Counted from the stretch's first letter, positions 8,951 through 18,858 are shown. The stretch: DNA of 64,000 bases from Clostridium senegalense JC122 (GCF_000285575.1 NZ_HE611051.1:258461-322460); one strand, 5' to 3'. The notes: generated by a model from the sequence alone, not told the origin. Translations and numbers: made by a program.

Positions 8951-9772
8951 TTAAATATAATAATCTCTGTCATTAAATGAACTCAGTCCAATTAAATAAA
9001 ATACTATTCCGTGAAAAGCAATAGAAGTTATCATAATTCCAATTCCTTTTTGAGATTTTGAAAGCAAATGATCTATACCTAAATATTGAATTCTTGTTAG
9101 ACAAGAAAAGTTTAAAATTTCATATATACTTGATCCTTTACTTGTAAAAATTAAAGACAACTCTGGTAACATCACTGATATAAACATGAATATCAAACTC
9201 AATGTTATCGCTTCTATAGCAGTTTTAGATATTACTGATATACACATAATAACTGATATAAAAGCAGCTAAAACTATACATGTAACAATATAATATTTAA
9301 TATTGTAAGAAATACTTTCACTTATCGTAAAAGTTCTTAAACAATATGGAAACTTAACATTTTCATGTGGCAAAGCTAAATATCCTAAAAAAGTACTTAA
9401 AAGAAAATTTACAGTTAAAAATAAAAACATAGTACTTACTATAACTAGATATTTTGCTTTGAAAATTTCATCAAAACAAATATTTCTTGTCATTACCATC
9501 CTTAACTGACCAGTTCTATACTCATTTGTTACAGCCATGACAATAAAGATAATTACCATAATATCAAAAATGCTTACTATTTGATTTTTAAGTAAGCTAC
9601 TTGGAAAGTTTAATGCTGAAATATATTTAATACTGTCTGGTTTAATACCAATATTATTTTTAATAGAAAATTTAATAAAATATATTAAATTTAATACTGT
9701 CGTTATAAATAAAATCCATGTAACCTTTCTTCTCCACAACTTTTGCCATTCACTAATAAATAAATTTTTCAT
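8951..9772 (-). CDS. ABC-2 type permease, first subunit
   Basis: A 273-aa permease with six hydrophobic segments and the start MKNLFISEWQKLWRRK, similar in layout to its downstream neighbour. The block VTNEYRTGQLRMVMTRN is typical of ABC-2 subunits. The ATG at 9772 fits the AGGTGG site better than the GTG at 9787, which lies inside that site. It follows the ATPase gene by 15 bases and is clearly in the same operon. Confidence 0.85.
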   Translation of the reverse strand: MKNLFISEWQKLWRRKVTWILFITTVLNLIYFIKFSIKNNIGIKPDSIKYISALNFPSSLLKNQIVSIFDIMVIIFIVMAVTNEYRTGQLRMVMTRNICFDEIFKAKYLVIVSTMFLFLTVNFLLSTFLGYLALPHENVKFPYCLRTFTISESISYNIKYYIVTCIVLAAFISVIMCISVISKTAIEAITLSLIFMFISVMLPELSLIFTSKGSSIYEILNFSCLTRIQYLGIDHLLSKSQKGIGIMITSIAFHGIVFYLIGLSSFNDRDYYI

Positions 9773-9787
9773 AATTATATCCACCAC

Positions 9788-10525
9788 CTAATATTTGCTT
9801 ACCAATTTTATAAATGCATCTTCTAATTTTCCATTATCACTAACACTCTCTAGTTCTTTTTTACTACCCTCCCATATAAGGTTTCCTTCATTTATTACAA
9901 TAAATCTATTACAAACTTGTTGTAATTCGTCTAAAAGATGACTGGATATTAAAAAACTTATTTTCTTTTCTCTTTGAAGTTTAAATATAAGGTTTCTTAA
10001 ATCTCTCATACCTATAGGATCTAATCCATTAGCCGGTTCATCTAAAATAATTATTTCTGGATTATTTAAAAGTGCTTGCGCAATTCCTAACCTTTGTTTC
10101 ATTCCTAAAGAATAAGTTTTAACTTTATCATCACCTCTACTTTGAAGGTCTACTATTTTTAAAACTTCTTCCACTTTTTCTTTTTGTTCAGCCTTTGACA
10201 TATCTGGGTTCAGCATAGCTAAATTTTGTAGATTTTTTCTTCCTGACATAAATGGGAAAAATACAGGTTCTTCTACTATTGCGCCAAGATTCAATAATGC
10301 ACTTTTTCTTTGTTTAACAACATCTATGCCATTTATTTTTACTTCTCCTTTTGTTGGAGAAATTAAATTTGTAATAATTCTAATTAAAGTAGTTTTCCCC
10401 GCACCATTAGGCCCTAAAAAACCACAAATGTCACCTTTATAAATATCAAAGGAAATATCACTTAATATAGTTCTATTTTTTATTTTTTTACTTACACCTT
10501 TTATTTCTATTTTTTTCTCTAACAT
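9788..10525 (-). CDS. ABC transporter ATP-binding protein (BcrA/lantibiotic type)
   Basis: A 245-aa ABC ATPase with all motifs: Walker A GPNGAGKTTL, signature YSLGMKQRLGIAQ, Walker B IIILDEPANGLDP and switch histidine SSHLLDEL. It energises the two permeases encoded next. The group is close to BcrA/NukF-like transporters that protect against peptide antibiotics, an inference from the sequence type. The ATG at 10525 is preferred since GGGGGAG lies just upstream; the longer frame to 10561 has no good site. The operon reads ATPase, permease, permease, esterase-like protein. Confidence 0.9.
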   Translation of the reverse strand: MLEKKIEIKGVSKKIKNRTILSDISFDIYKGDICGFLGPNGAGKTTLIRIITNLISPTKGEVKINGIDVVKQRKSALLNLGAIVEEPVFFPFMSGRKNLQNLAMLNPDMSKAEQKEKVEEVLKIVDLQSRGDDKVKTYSLGMKQRLGIAQALLNNPEIIILDEPANGLDPIGMRDLRNLIFKLQREKKISFLISSHLLDELQQVCNRFIVINEGNLIWEGSKKELESVSDNGKLEDAFIKLVSKY

Positions 10526-10618
10526 AAACTCTCCCCCTAATTTTGTTATTTTTGTAAACAATAAGAATTATAAAGGGAATTTTTAAAGGTTTTATAAAGT
10601 TTTTAATTTTTCCATGAA

Positions 10619-10647
10619 AATAAGCCCAGTATTTTACTGAGCTTATT
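10619..10647 (-). terminator. Terminator of the PadR-HAAS-DUF4097 operon
   Basis: AATAAGC(T/C)CAGTA and TACTGGGCTTATT form a 13-bp stem with an AAA loop, followed by TTTTC on the minus strand. It separates this operon from the ABC operon downstream. Confidence 0.8.
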
Positions 10648-10650
10648 ACA

Positions 10651-11799
10651 CTATTTAAAGCTTAAATTAACATCTCCATTATTTAATTTAACCTTTAAAA
10701 TATTACTAGAACCTTCATTTCTTTCGGCCTGTTTTTCATATTGTTTATCATTTATTTTAATTTTTCCAAAGTCACTTTTAATATCATAATCATAGTCTTC
10801 CTTATTTAAAGAGGTGTTAATTAACACATTTCCATACTTTGAATTTATTTCTGATGTACCTTTAAACTCACCATTAATTTCTGCATTTCCATTAGTTAAA
10901 TTCATTTTTAAATCATTTGTTTGTACCTCATTCGCATACACTTTTCCATAATTATTAACTATATTAGCATTTCCGCTATTCATGCTATCAATCTTTAGTT
11001 CACCATTTTTAATATCAATATTTAATATTTCACTTTTACTATTAGAAAGGTCATTATTACCATAACTATTTTTTAAAGTATAATTCTTAGTAAATACATT
11101 ATTTCCAATATATTTACCATTATTTAAAGTTACATCTAACCCATTACAATTAACATTTTCAAGTTTAACTCCACCGTATTTATTAGAAACATTAATATTT
11201 TGAGCTTTAATATTACTGGCATTTAACTTACCATTATTCATGTTCATATTAATAGTACTACTGGCTTCTAAACCATCTACTGTTATATTCCCAAAATAAG
11301 AGTTTATATCTGCTACATCACTTTCAGTTGGACAAACATTTATATTTCCAAATCTAGATGTTATTTTTAATTCTTTAGATTTCATTTCCTTTGGAGCATA
11401 TATTTTAATGTAACTTTTATCTTGATTATTTTCTTCAAACCCTAAATTTATATTAAAGTTATTTTTACTTTGCACACTTTGTTTTATAATTAGTTTTTTA
11501 TCTTTTACACTATAAGAAATTTTTCCACTACTTTGTGGAACATCGAATTCTAATTCATATTTATCTGACTTTAAAAATTCTATATTAGAGTTACATTCAA
11601 CTTCAATACTATTAAACTCCTCTAGCGAAATAGTTTCTTTATATCTTTCCTTTGAATTATTTATGACTAAACCATCTTTTATATTTAAACTTATGTCTTT
11701 TGAACCACCTAATAAATATCCACTATAAGTCATTATGCTTCCTGCACATATCATACCAATAGCTATAATTGCTATTCTTTTTCTAACTTTTTTATTCAT
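10651..11799 (-). CDS. DUF4097 family beta-strand repeat protein, membrane-anchored
   Basis: A 382-aa protein with a signal anchor at residues about 7-29, then a long series of short beta strands. Recurrent NYGK, NSYGN and NNGKL turns are typical of the DUF4097 (YvlB/LiaG-like) beta-helix. These proteins sit outside the membrane and often accompany cell-envelope stress modules, but no activity is proven. The ATG overlaps the true end of the upstream HAAS gene (frame TATGAATAA), showing translational coupling. It is the third gene of the padR operon. Confidence 0.85.
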   Translation of the reverse strand: MNKKVRKRIAIIAIGMICAGSIMTYSGYLLGGSKDISLNIKDGLVINNSKERYKETISLEEFNSIEVECNSNIEFLKSDKYELEFDVPQSSGKISYSVKDKKLIIKQSVQSKNNFNINLGFEENNQDKSYIKIYAPKEMKSKELKITSRFGNINVCPTESDVADINSYFGNITVDGLEASSTINMNMNNGKLNASNIKAQNINVSNKYGGVKLENVNCNGLDVTLNNGKYIGNNVFTKNYTLKNSYGNNDLSNSKSEILNIDIKNGELKIDSMNSGNANIVNNYGKVYANEVQTNDLKMNLTNGNAEINGEFKGTSEINSKYGNVLINTSLNKEDYDYDIKSDFGKIKINDKQYEKQAERNEGSSNILKVKLNNGDVNLSFK

Positions 11800-12401
11800 A
11801 ATTTCCTTTAACCCCCCTTCTCTTTTTAGCTTTATTTAATATCTTATTTGTTGTATTAGCTATAAATCTGAAGCCTTTGTTTGCTAAATATGTTATAGGT
11901 AGAAAAATTAAAGCATCAATTCCAACTACTACAATTCCTCCACCGATAAATATAAGTGCTGTTGGTATATCTTTAAAAAATCACAACAATTCCTGAAATA
12001 ACTGCAACTATTCCTGCTCCGCCCATAGCTATCATAGTTAATAAAAATGCAATAATAATAGCTATTATTGCAATTCCAATAGCTCCTACAGTTAAAAAGA
12101 TTGCTATTGTTAATGGTAGTGCTATTGGTGCTGCAAAAACTGCCAATATAGCAAACCAAACTGCTGAAATCCCTTTTTTAGTAGAGTTAGGCTTTAAAGA
12201 CATATCTTTAAGTGAATAATCCGCTAATATTTGTGATGCTATATCACATGGAGAACCTAAAGATTCCATAATTTCCTGTTCATCCTCTATACCAGCTTCA
12301 TCAAAATATTCATTATAGTAATTTAAAGCATCTTCAATTTCATCTTTAGGCAATCTTTTTAATTTAGACTTCAATTCACTAATAAATTCTACTCTATTCA
12401 T
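11792..12401 (-). pseudogene. HAAS/DUF1700 domain membrane protein with frameshift in an A/T tract
   Basis: The N-terminal HAAS domain (MNRVEFISELKSKLKRLPKDEIEDALNYYNEYFDEA) is followed by several glycine-rich membrane helices. The frame stops at 11973 in a six-base A/T tract (11975-11980). With one base fewer (or two more) it continues KDIPTALIFIGGGIVVVGID to a stop at 11792 that overlaps the next ATG, giving about 202 aa. HAAS proteins partner PadR regulators. The start ATG (12401) overlaps the padR stop. The perfect coupling of the repaired end with the next gene argues that the longer reading is the original one. Confidence 0.75.
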
Positions 12402-12714
12402 CAATTATCCCTCCCTTTAAAACTTTATCAACTTTACTTTTATAATCATTCCACTCATTAAAATACTCTTTAAATTTTATTTTGCCTTCTTCTGTTACTT
12501 TATAATAACGTCTATTTCTACCTTGAAAAGGTTGATCATAAGTTTTTAAGCATCCTTCCTTTTGTAGCCTCCTAAGTACTGGATATAATGTAGATTCAGA
12601 AATATTCATAATTTCTCTAACTTGCTGAGTTAGCACATATCCATACGTATCTTCTTTCATTAGGATGGCTAATACGCATGCATCTAATAAAGCAGCTCCT
12701 AACTGAAAAGCCAT
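12394..12714 (-). CDS. PadR family transcriptional regulator
   Basis: A 106-aa PadR protein. The winged helix spans residues about 5-85, with ILMKEDTYGYVLTQQVREI, ISESTLYPVLRRLQKEGCL and GRNRRYYKVTEEGK. PadR proteins bind palindromic operators as dimers and respond to small molecules or envelope stress. Here it heads an operon with HAAS and DUF4097 genes, a combination common in Firmicutes. AAGGAGG precedes the ATG. A consensus promoter overlapped by a palindrome lies about 130 bases upstream, so it is probably autoregulated. Confidence 0.92.
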   Translation of the reverse strand: MAFQLGAALLDACVLAILMKEDTYGYVLTQQVREIMNISESTLYPVLRRLQKEGCLKTYDQPFQGRNRRYYKVTEEGKIKFKEYFNEWNDYKSKVDKVLKGGIIDE

Positions 12715-12840
12715 TTTTTGTCCTCCTTATTTTATTAATATAGGGATAACTTTAAATACTAAAAATATCTTTTTATTTATAATAAAATTTTATAAGTAAA
12801 TTTTACCTTATTTTTTCCCTATAATATTATATCTTTATGT

Positions 12841-12872
12841 ATATTATACGTCGTATAATATTAGAGTGTCAA
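12841..12872 (-). promoter_or_regulatory. padR promoter with overlapping palindromic operator
   Basis: On the minus strand TTGACA (12872-12867) and TATAAT (12848-12843) are both perfect, 18 bases apart. The palindrome ATATTATAC-GTC-GTATAATAT (12841-12861) covers the -10 box and part of the spacer. This is the geometry expected for repression by the PadR protein encoded downstream. Confidence 0.75.
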
Positions 12873-12893
12873 TAATATACTTTTTATAAAAAT

Positions 12894-12920
12894 AAAAGGT
12901 AGCTTAGTAAGCTACCTTTT
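12894..12920 (-). terminator. Terminator of nhaC
   Basis: AAAAGGTAGCTTA/TAAGCTACCTTTT perfect stem, 27 bases, with T-rich sequence on both sides; directly after the nhaC stop. Confidence 0.8.
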
Positions 12921-12924
12921 ATCT

Positions 12925-14376
12925 TTATATTTTAACTGTATTATCTTTATCTAAAGTATTATTTTCACTTAATATATTTCCTATTGGTTTGCTTGAATCT
13001 AATGGTTTTAATGCTATACCTGTATAACCATAAAATGCTGAAACTAATGGATTAATAAATCCTAAAAAGTGGAATGGTGCATAAGCAAAAGCACTTACCC
13101 CTAAGGTTGTAAAGTAAATTGCACCACAGGTTGACCATGGTACTAACCCAGAAGTTAAAGTTCCTGCATCTTCTAAAACTCTTGATAAATTTGTAGGATG
13201 TAAGTTTAATTTTTCATATACAGGCTTGTACATTTGACCTGGAATAACTATTGACATATATTGATCTGCTGCCATAAAATTCATGGCTATACAACTTACT
13301 ATATTGGATAAAATAATACTTCCTCTGCTATGACAATGTTTAAGTATTACGGATATTATAGTATCTAAACAACCTATTCTCTTAACTAATCCACCAAAAG
13401 CTAATGCACACATAACAAGAGAAATTGTTTCCATCATTGAAAGTAATCCACCTCTATTTAAAAGAGAATCTACCATTGTATTTCCAGTACTTAGTTGAAC
13501 TCCATAAAATAATGCATGTAAAACTTCTGGTATACTATTTCCTTGTGAAAACGCAAATATTGTTCCTATTGTAGCGCCTCCTATCATTCCTGGTATAGCA
13601 GGAACTTTAAATATTATCATTAATATTACTGATAAAGGTGCAATGAAAATTAATGGACTTATATGAAATGTTGCCAATATAGTCTTGGATATAGCATCAA
13701 TTTGAGTTGTGTCTACAATAGCTCCTTTATATTTAAGACCAATAAGACCAAACAAACTTACTGCTATGGTAAAACTTGGTATTGTTGTATAAAGCATATG
13801 CCTTATATGATCAAAGACATTTGTTCCAACTACTCCAGCAGCTAAATTTGTACTGTCTGATAATGGTGATAATTTATCTCCAAAAGATGCTCCACTTACA
13901 ACTGCTCCTGCTACTATAGGTGCTGGTATACCAAGTCCAGCTCCAATTCCCATTGCTGCTGTTCCCATAGTTCCTGCTGTAGTCCACGCACTACCAGTTG
14001 ACACTGATACTATGGCACATATCACTGGTAGTAAAAATAAAAACATTGTTGGTGTAAACATTTTCAAGCCATAGTATATCATACCTGGAACTACTCCACC
14101 TGCAATCCAAGTTCCAACCAAACATCCAACTATCATAATAATAAAGTTAGCTTGCATAGCCATAGAATTAGTTTCTATCATTGCCTTTTCCATGTCATCC
14201 CAACTTATTCCTAAAACTTTACCTATAAAAGCTGTTATTACACAACATATAATTAAAGGAATTTGCGGTGCAGAATCAAATACAATTACACCTAATAACA
14301 TAAATATTATTAACGAAATAAATGGTATTAAAGATACCATAAGTGATGGTTTTTTACACATTTTGTCACTTCCCAT
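12925..14376 (-). CDS. nhaC: NhaC family Na+/H+ antiporter
   Basis: A 483-aa membrane protein with about 12 helices and NhaC family blocks: TGSAWTTAGTMGTAAMGIGAG, GASFGDKLSPLSDSTNLAAGVVG, ADQYMSIVIPGQMY and AGTLTSGLVPWSTCGA. It exchanges Na+ for H+ or carries organic substrates such as malate/lactate (MleN branch), which cannot be told apart here. GGGGGAG is 6 bases before the ATG. It stands alone with its own terminator. Confidence 0.88.
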   Translation of the reverse strand: MGSDKMCKKPSLMVSLIPFISLIIFMLLGVIVFDSAPQIPLIICCVITAFIGKVLGISWDDMEKAMIETNSMAMQANFIIMIVGCLVGTWIAGGVVPGMIYYGLKMFTPTMFLFLLPVICAIVSVSTGSAWTTAGTMGTAAMGIGAGLGIPAPIVAGAVVSGASFGDKLSPLSDSTNLAAGVVGTNVFDHIRHMLYTTIPSFTIAVSLFGLIGLKYKGAIVDTTQIDAISKTILATFHISPLIFIAPLSVILMIIFKVPAIPGMIGGATIGTIFAFSQGNSIPEVLHALFYGVQLSTGNTMVDSLLNRGGLLSMMETISLVMCALAFGGLVKRIGCLDTIISVILKHCHSRGSIILSNIVSCIAMNFMAADQYMSIVIPGQMYKPVYEKLNLHPTNLSRVLEDAGTLTSGLVPWSTCGAIYFTTLGVSAFAYAPFHFLGFINPLVSAFYGYTGIALKPLDSSKPIGNILSENNTLDKDNTVKI

Positions 14377-14922
14377 GAAAGTCTCCCCCTTTTATAAATT
14401 AAAATTATATTTATATTACTTATAAATTCATCTAAAAGTTTATATAACATAATATTTATGCGATTTTGTTTTCTTTTAGTATAAATATACCACAATAATC
14501 ATAAAATTCATAGAATATTCTAAATATTTTATAAATAAATATTGTCTTATTACTTTTATAAATCTTCAATCTTAGCGGTTATCTAAAAATATTTTTTAAC
14601 TTCTCAATGTTTATATTCATGTTTTCTAATATATCATTGCATAATTATACACTTTAGTTTTAACTGTATTATTATTAGATTTATATTATATTTTTTTATT
14701 AAAATTTTAAGTTTTCCATTATATGATTTTGACATTAAATTTTAATATATTTATTTATGAACTAAGAAATTTTAAAATTTACTATCTTTATCTTTTAATA
14801 TTACAAATCTAGGGTTATAATATTAGGTACTCTATTGTTATAAGTTTTCATAATTTGTTTAAACTTATAAATAGTGTCATAAAAAAATTTTGTTTTTACA
14901 GCCTTTGAAGGGAGGATTTTTT
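14377..14922. other. AT-rich gap between divergent nhaC and helD
   Basis: About 545 bases without coding potential. A TTGACA at 14729-14734 with a weak TATTTA 17 bases on could serve helD; this is a tentative reading. No riboswitch or RNA gene was recognised. Confidence 0.4.
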
Positions 14923-17046
14923 ATGAACGATGAATTAAAAAAAGAACTAGAATTCGGTATAGAAAAAGAAAAATTATCAGAGGTAATTGAGTTAATTAAT
15001 GATGAAATATTGATATACTTAGATAAAAGAAAAGAAATCGTTGATTACATAGTTGAATATAGAAAGAATATATTAGATGACTATAAAGATGATGAAGATA
15101 AATTAATTGATTACTTTGACCATGAAAGGTATGTAAAAGAAGAAGCCTTTAAATCTATTGATACAAAACTTAAGGAACTTAATATCCTTAAAACTTCTCC
15201 TTACTTTGGAAATGTTGAATTTAGAGAAGAAGATTTTGGAATAGATAAAATATATGTAGGTAGGTTTGGTGTTACTCCTCATAACACCTTTGAACCAGTT
15301 GTTGTTGACTGGAGAGCCCCTGTATCATCATTATTCTATCATGGTTCTTTAGGAGAAAGTCACTATAATGCTCCTATGGGAAAAGTTGATGTAAATATAT
15401 TAGGCAGACGTCAATTCATAATAAAAAAAGGCATACTTGAAGGAATGTTTGATTCTGCAGTGAATGTAAATGATGATATACTTCAAATGGTATTAAGTAA
15501 GAATTCATCACAAAAATTAAAAGATATTATAATGACAATACAAAGTGAACAAGATGAAATTATAAGAGAAGATAAATATAAAGCACTTGTTGTTGATGGT
15601 GTAGCTGGTAGTGGTAAAACTACTATTGCTCTTCATAGAGTTGCATACCTTTTATATAACAACAGAGAATCTTTAGAAAACAAAGTTCTTATCCTAGGCC
15701 CTAATCACATATTTATGGATTATATATCTGATGTGCTTCCTAGCCTTGGAGAAAGTGGAGTAAAACAATCTACATTTATAGATTTTGCTCTTGAAATTTT
15801 GGATTTAGAAGAAGCTTTTTCATTAAAAGATGTTATGGAAAAAGTATTAAACGGTGATAAAAGATTTATAGAAGAAATTGCTTATAAATCTTCCATAGAT
15901 TTCAAAAAATCACTAGATACATATATAGAGTCTCTTAATGCTAACTTATTTAAATATGAGGATATATCCCTTAGAGGTAATTTAATTATAAGCAAAGAGG
16001 ATATTCAAAATATGTTTGAAGAAGATTTTAAATATATGCCTCTATTCAAACGAAGCAAAAGAATTAAAAAAATAATTTTTTCTAAACTAAAAGATGCTAG
16101 AGATACAGAATTTAGAGCTATTGAAAATAATTTCAAGGTTATTAAATCAAAACTTTCTAAAGATGAATTAATTTTAGAAATAAATGATTTAGACTTCAAA
16201 AGAAAACTTGCAATACAAGAACTTATACAAGATATAATAGAACTTAAAAAATCTTTATCTTATTTAAATGCACCATCTATTATGGATCTTTATAGTGAGT
16301 TTAATACTAACTTAGATTTAACAGAATTAGATTTAGCTGCAATTCTATATCTTAAAGTTAAATTAGAAGGATTTAAATTAAAAGATGAGATAAAACATGT
16401 GGTAATAGATGAAGCACAAGATTATTCTCCAGTTCAATTTGCTACAATAAGAGAAATTACTAAGTGTAATTCATTTACAATTGTTGGTGATAGTAATCAA
16501 CGTCTATTACCTTTAAATGATGAACCAGCTATGTTAACCTTAGGTGATTATTTAAATGACTTAGAAGTTTCTAACTATAAATTAGATAAAAGCTATCGTT
16601 CTACTAAAGAAATAATGGACTATGCTAATAATTTTCTAGATGAAGATAAAATAGTTCCATTAGTCCGTTCTGGTGAACAAGTTGAAAAGACTATCTCTAA
16701 TTCCAAATCTGAGTTAGAATCACAAATAATATCTATTGCTCAAAAAATGAGAGATGAAAATTTAGAAAATATAGCTATAGTAACTTATGATGAAAATGAA
16801 GCTTTAGAATTGAACTCTATGTTACAAAATAAATTGAACTTTAAATTAATTAATAAAGATTATATAAAATATACTCATGGAATTACAATAATACCTTCAT
16901 ATTTTGCAAAAGGATTAGAATTTGATGGTGTTATACTAATTGAGAGTAATAAATATAAAAATAATTACTACGATAATATAAAAAAATTAAGATATGTGAT
17001 GGCAACTAGAGCCCTTCACAAATTAGCTATAATATCTACAAAATAA
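14923..17046 (+). CDS. helD: HelD-type RNA polymerase recycling helicase
   Basis: A 707-aa UvrD/PcrA-like SF1 ATPase of the Gram-positive HelD type. A charged coiled-coil N-terminal arm (residues 1-100) precedes Walker A VAGSGKTT (about 227-234). Walker B is VVIDEAQDYSPVQF, with motif III TIVGDSNQRLL, motif IV LDKSYRSTKEI and a C-terminal FAKGLEFDGVIL. HelD pries stalled RNA polymerase off DNA using ATP; this role is established for Bacillus and mycobacterial homologues. The ATG at 14923 is chosen because AAGGGAGGA lies just upstream; the longer frame from 14890 has no site. Confidence 0.9.
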   Translation: MNDELKKELEFGIEKEKLSEVIELINDEILIYLDKRKEIVDYIVEYRKNILDDYKDDEDKLIDYFDHERYVKEEAFKSIDTKLKELNILKTSPYFGNVEFREEDFGIDKIYVGRFGVTPHNTFEPVVVDWRAPVSSLFYHGSLGESHYNAPMGKVDVNILGRRQFIIKKGILEGMFDSAVNVNDDILQMVLSKNSSQKLKDIIMTIQSEQDEIIREDKYKALVVDGVAGSGKTTIALHRVAYLLYNNRESLENKVLILGPNHIFMDYISDVLPSLGESGVKQSTFIDFALEILDLEEAFSLKDVMEKVLNGDKRFIEEIAYKSSIDFKKSLDTYIESLNANLFKYEDISLRGNLIISKEDIQNMFEEDFKYMPLFKRSKRIKKIIFSKLKDARDTEFRAIENNFKVIKSKLSKDELILEINDLDFKRKLAIQELIQDIIELKKSLSYLNAPSIMDLYSEFNTNLDLTELDLAAILYLKVKLEGFKLKDEIKHVVIDEAQDYSPVQFATIREITKCNSFTIVGDSNQRLLPLNDEPAMLTLGDYLNDLEVSNYKLDKSYRSTKEIMDYANNFLDEDKIVPLVRSGEQVEKTISNSKSELESQIISIAQKMRDENLENIAIVTYDENEALELNSMLQNKLNFKLINKDYIKYTHGITIIPSYFAKGLEFDGVILIESNKYKNNYYDNIKKLRYVMATRALHKLAIISTK

Positions 17047-17047
17047 T

Positions 17048-17068
17048 AAGGACACCTATGGTGTCCTT
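17048..17068. terminator. Bidirectional terminator helD / epimerase
   Basis: AAGGACACC-TAT-GGTGTCCTT, with T-rich tails on both strands, between convergent genes. Confidence 0.85.
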
Positions 17069-18165
17069 TATTTTATTTCTTTCCATCCTTTTATTTCTTT
17101 AATTCCAAGACCTGGCTCATCATTTAATATTATTTTATTTTTCTCAAAAGTTGCTCCACCTACTATAGGATCTTCTTCAAATATAAGCATAGTATCTAAA
17201 TCTGAGGTTATCATGTTATCTTTAGCCATCGCCATACTAGCAGCAGCAGTTATACCTATTTTACTTTCTATCATGCATCCCATCATGCACTTTATATCCA
17301 TAGTCTCTGCCATATTATATATTTTTATTGCATTATGGATTCCTCCACTTTTCATAAGTTTTAAATTTATATAATCGCAAGTTCTATTTTTTATTACTCT
17401 AAAAGCTTCTGCACTAGAATATCCAAATACAGATTCATCAGCTAAAATCATAGTATCCACACTATCTTTAACTTTCTTTAAACCTTCTATATCCCAATAT
17501 TTAACTGGTTGCTCTACAAAATCTATATCAAGTCCTATTTCTTCACATTTTTTTATTATTTTTATTGCTTCCTTTGCACTCCATGCACCACTACCATCTA
17601 TTCTTATTCTTGCAGATTTTCTTATTGACTTTTTAATAGCCTGAAGAATTTCAATATCCCTTTCAAAACTTCCATACCCTAACTTAATTTTCAAATCTGT
17701 ATAACCATTAAGCATAGCTTCTAATGAATTTTTGGCCATATTTTCAATAGAATCATTCATTATAGTTGTATCTGTTATAGTAACATTTGTATTTCCTCCT
17801 AAAAACTTATATAAAGGCTCATTATACTTCTTTCCTGCTAAATCATAAAGTGCTATATCTATGGCAGCCTTAGCACTTGGATTTCTTCTAATAACTTTTT
17901 CCATAGTAGTTATTATAGATTCTAAAGAGCTAATTTCCATACCCTTTATATAATCTTCTATATATCTTATAGCCCCAATTATAGAATTCTCTGTCTCTCC
18001 AGTAACCATTGGTGCTGGAGCTGCACTACCATAACCAACTTCTCCAGTATCAGTTATAATTTTTATAACAACTTCTTCTGAAGTTGTTATTTCTCTTGTT
18101 GGAAGCTTATACTTTCTTTTTAACGGTATATCTATTTTACCTATTTTTATTTCTTTTATTTTCAT
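17068..18165 (-). CDS. Dipeptide epimerase (L-Ala-D/L-Glu type), enolase superfamily
   Basis: A 365-aa enolase-superfamily enzyme. The N-terminal capping domain is followed by a barrel with the KxK acid/base motif (LKIKLGYG), metal ligands in RIRIDGSGAW, DFVEQPV and ILADES, and the second lysine in YINLKLMKSGG. This set is that of Ala-Glu epimerases (YkfB/YcjG), which recycle murein peptides. Related enzymes with other dipeptide specificities look the same at this level. The ATG at 18165 is placed well after GTGAGG; the upstream GTG is part of that site. The PepV dipeptidase gene nearby fits peptide salvage, an inference. Confidence 0.85.
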   Translation of the reverse strand: MKIKEIKIGKIDIPLKRKYKLPTREITTSEEVVIKIITDTGEVGYGSAAPAPMVTGETENSIIGAIRYIEDYIKGMEISSLESIITTMEKVIRRNPSAKAAIDIALYDLAGKKYNEPLYKFLGGNTNVTITDTTIMNDSIENMAKNSLEAMLNGYTDLKIKLGYGSFERDIEILQAIKKSIRKSARIRIDGSGAWSAKEAIKIIKKCEEIGLDIDFVEQPVKYWDIEGLKKVKDSVDTMILADESVFGYSSAEAFRVIKNRTCDYINLKLMKSGGIHNAIKIYNMAETMDIKCMMGCMIESKIGITAAASMAMAKDNMITSDLDTMLIFEEDPIVGGATFEKNKIILNDEPGLGIKEIKGWKEIK

Positions 18166-18359
18166 AATAAAAAACCTCACAATGAAATTTAATTTTTACT
18201 GTATAATACTATTTAAAATAGAGTCATATTATTCCAATTAAATGCTCATTATAAAGTTATTTTTAATCAATAAAATTAAATAAAAATAACTGAGTATACA
18301 TATTAAGTATATCAGTATATTTATTTAACATTTTAAATTTTCAGACTCAAAATTCTATA

Positions 18360-18641
18360 TTAAGTTATCTTTTGTAAAAAGAAAATTAAAATTAATGAAC
18401 TTACAATAAATACATTCAAAATTAAAATTGCAGAACAAATACTAATTGATTTATTACTTATTATTTTAAATTCTTTATTTTTTAAAGCACCTTCAACATT
18501 ATTGGATAGTTTTTTTAAACTGCTTAAAGAACTTATAAAGCTTATAGATATAAGACCAAAAGCTAATATTATTGAAGGGTTTTCTATAAACACTAATAAA
18601 ATTATAGCAGTAATTAAAGATACCATAGATAAAAAAATCAT
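18360..18641 (-). CDS. Small membrane protein, unknown
   Basis: A 93-aa protein with three hydrophobic segments (about residues 2-20, 23-42 and 68-90) separated by a short charged loop (KKLSNNVEGALKNKEF). AGGAGTG lies 6 bases before the ATG, so translation is likely. No family is recognised. It is flanked by noncoding DNA on both sides. Confidence 0.6.
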   Translation of the reverse strand: MIFLSMVSLITAIILLVFIENPSIILAFGLISISFISSLSSLKKLSNNVEGALKNKEFKIISNKSISICSAILILNVFIVSSLILIFFLQKIT

Positions 18642-18814
18642 AATACACTCCTAAATAATTATTAAATTTCTTTTAACTTATTAACAGTATATTTATATTA
18701 TAACATCACCTTCCTATTTTATCCATATATTTTATAATATTTTTAAAAAATATTGAATTTTATAAAGATTTTATTTGTTTGCAAATTTATATTTTTATTT
18801 TTAAATTAAAAATA

Positions 18815-18842
18815 AACACCTAAGAAAAATTCTTAGGTGTTT
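18815..18842 (-). terminator. Terminator of pepV
   Basis: AACACCTAAGAA/TTCTTAGGTGTT stem with T-rich tail on the minus strand. Confidence 0.85.
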
Positions 18843-18858
18843 TCCATTATTTTATTAA

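Noticed and set aside
11929..12159. 76-aa frame overlapping the HAAS gene
   Set aside because: It is an out-of-frame shadow with a Cys/Asn/Tyr-rich low-complexity translation and no ribosome binding site.
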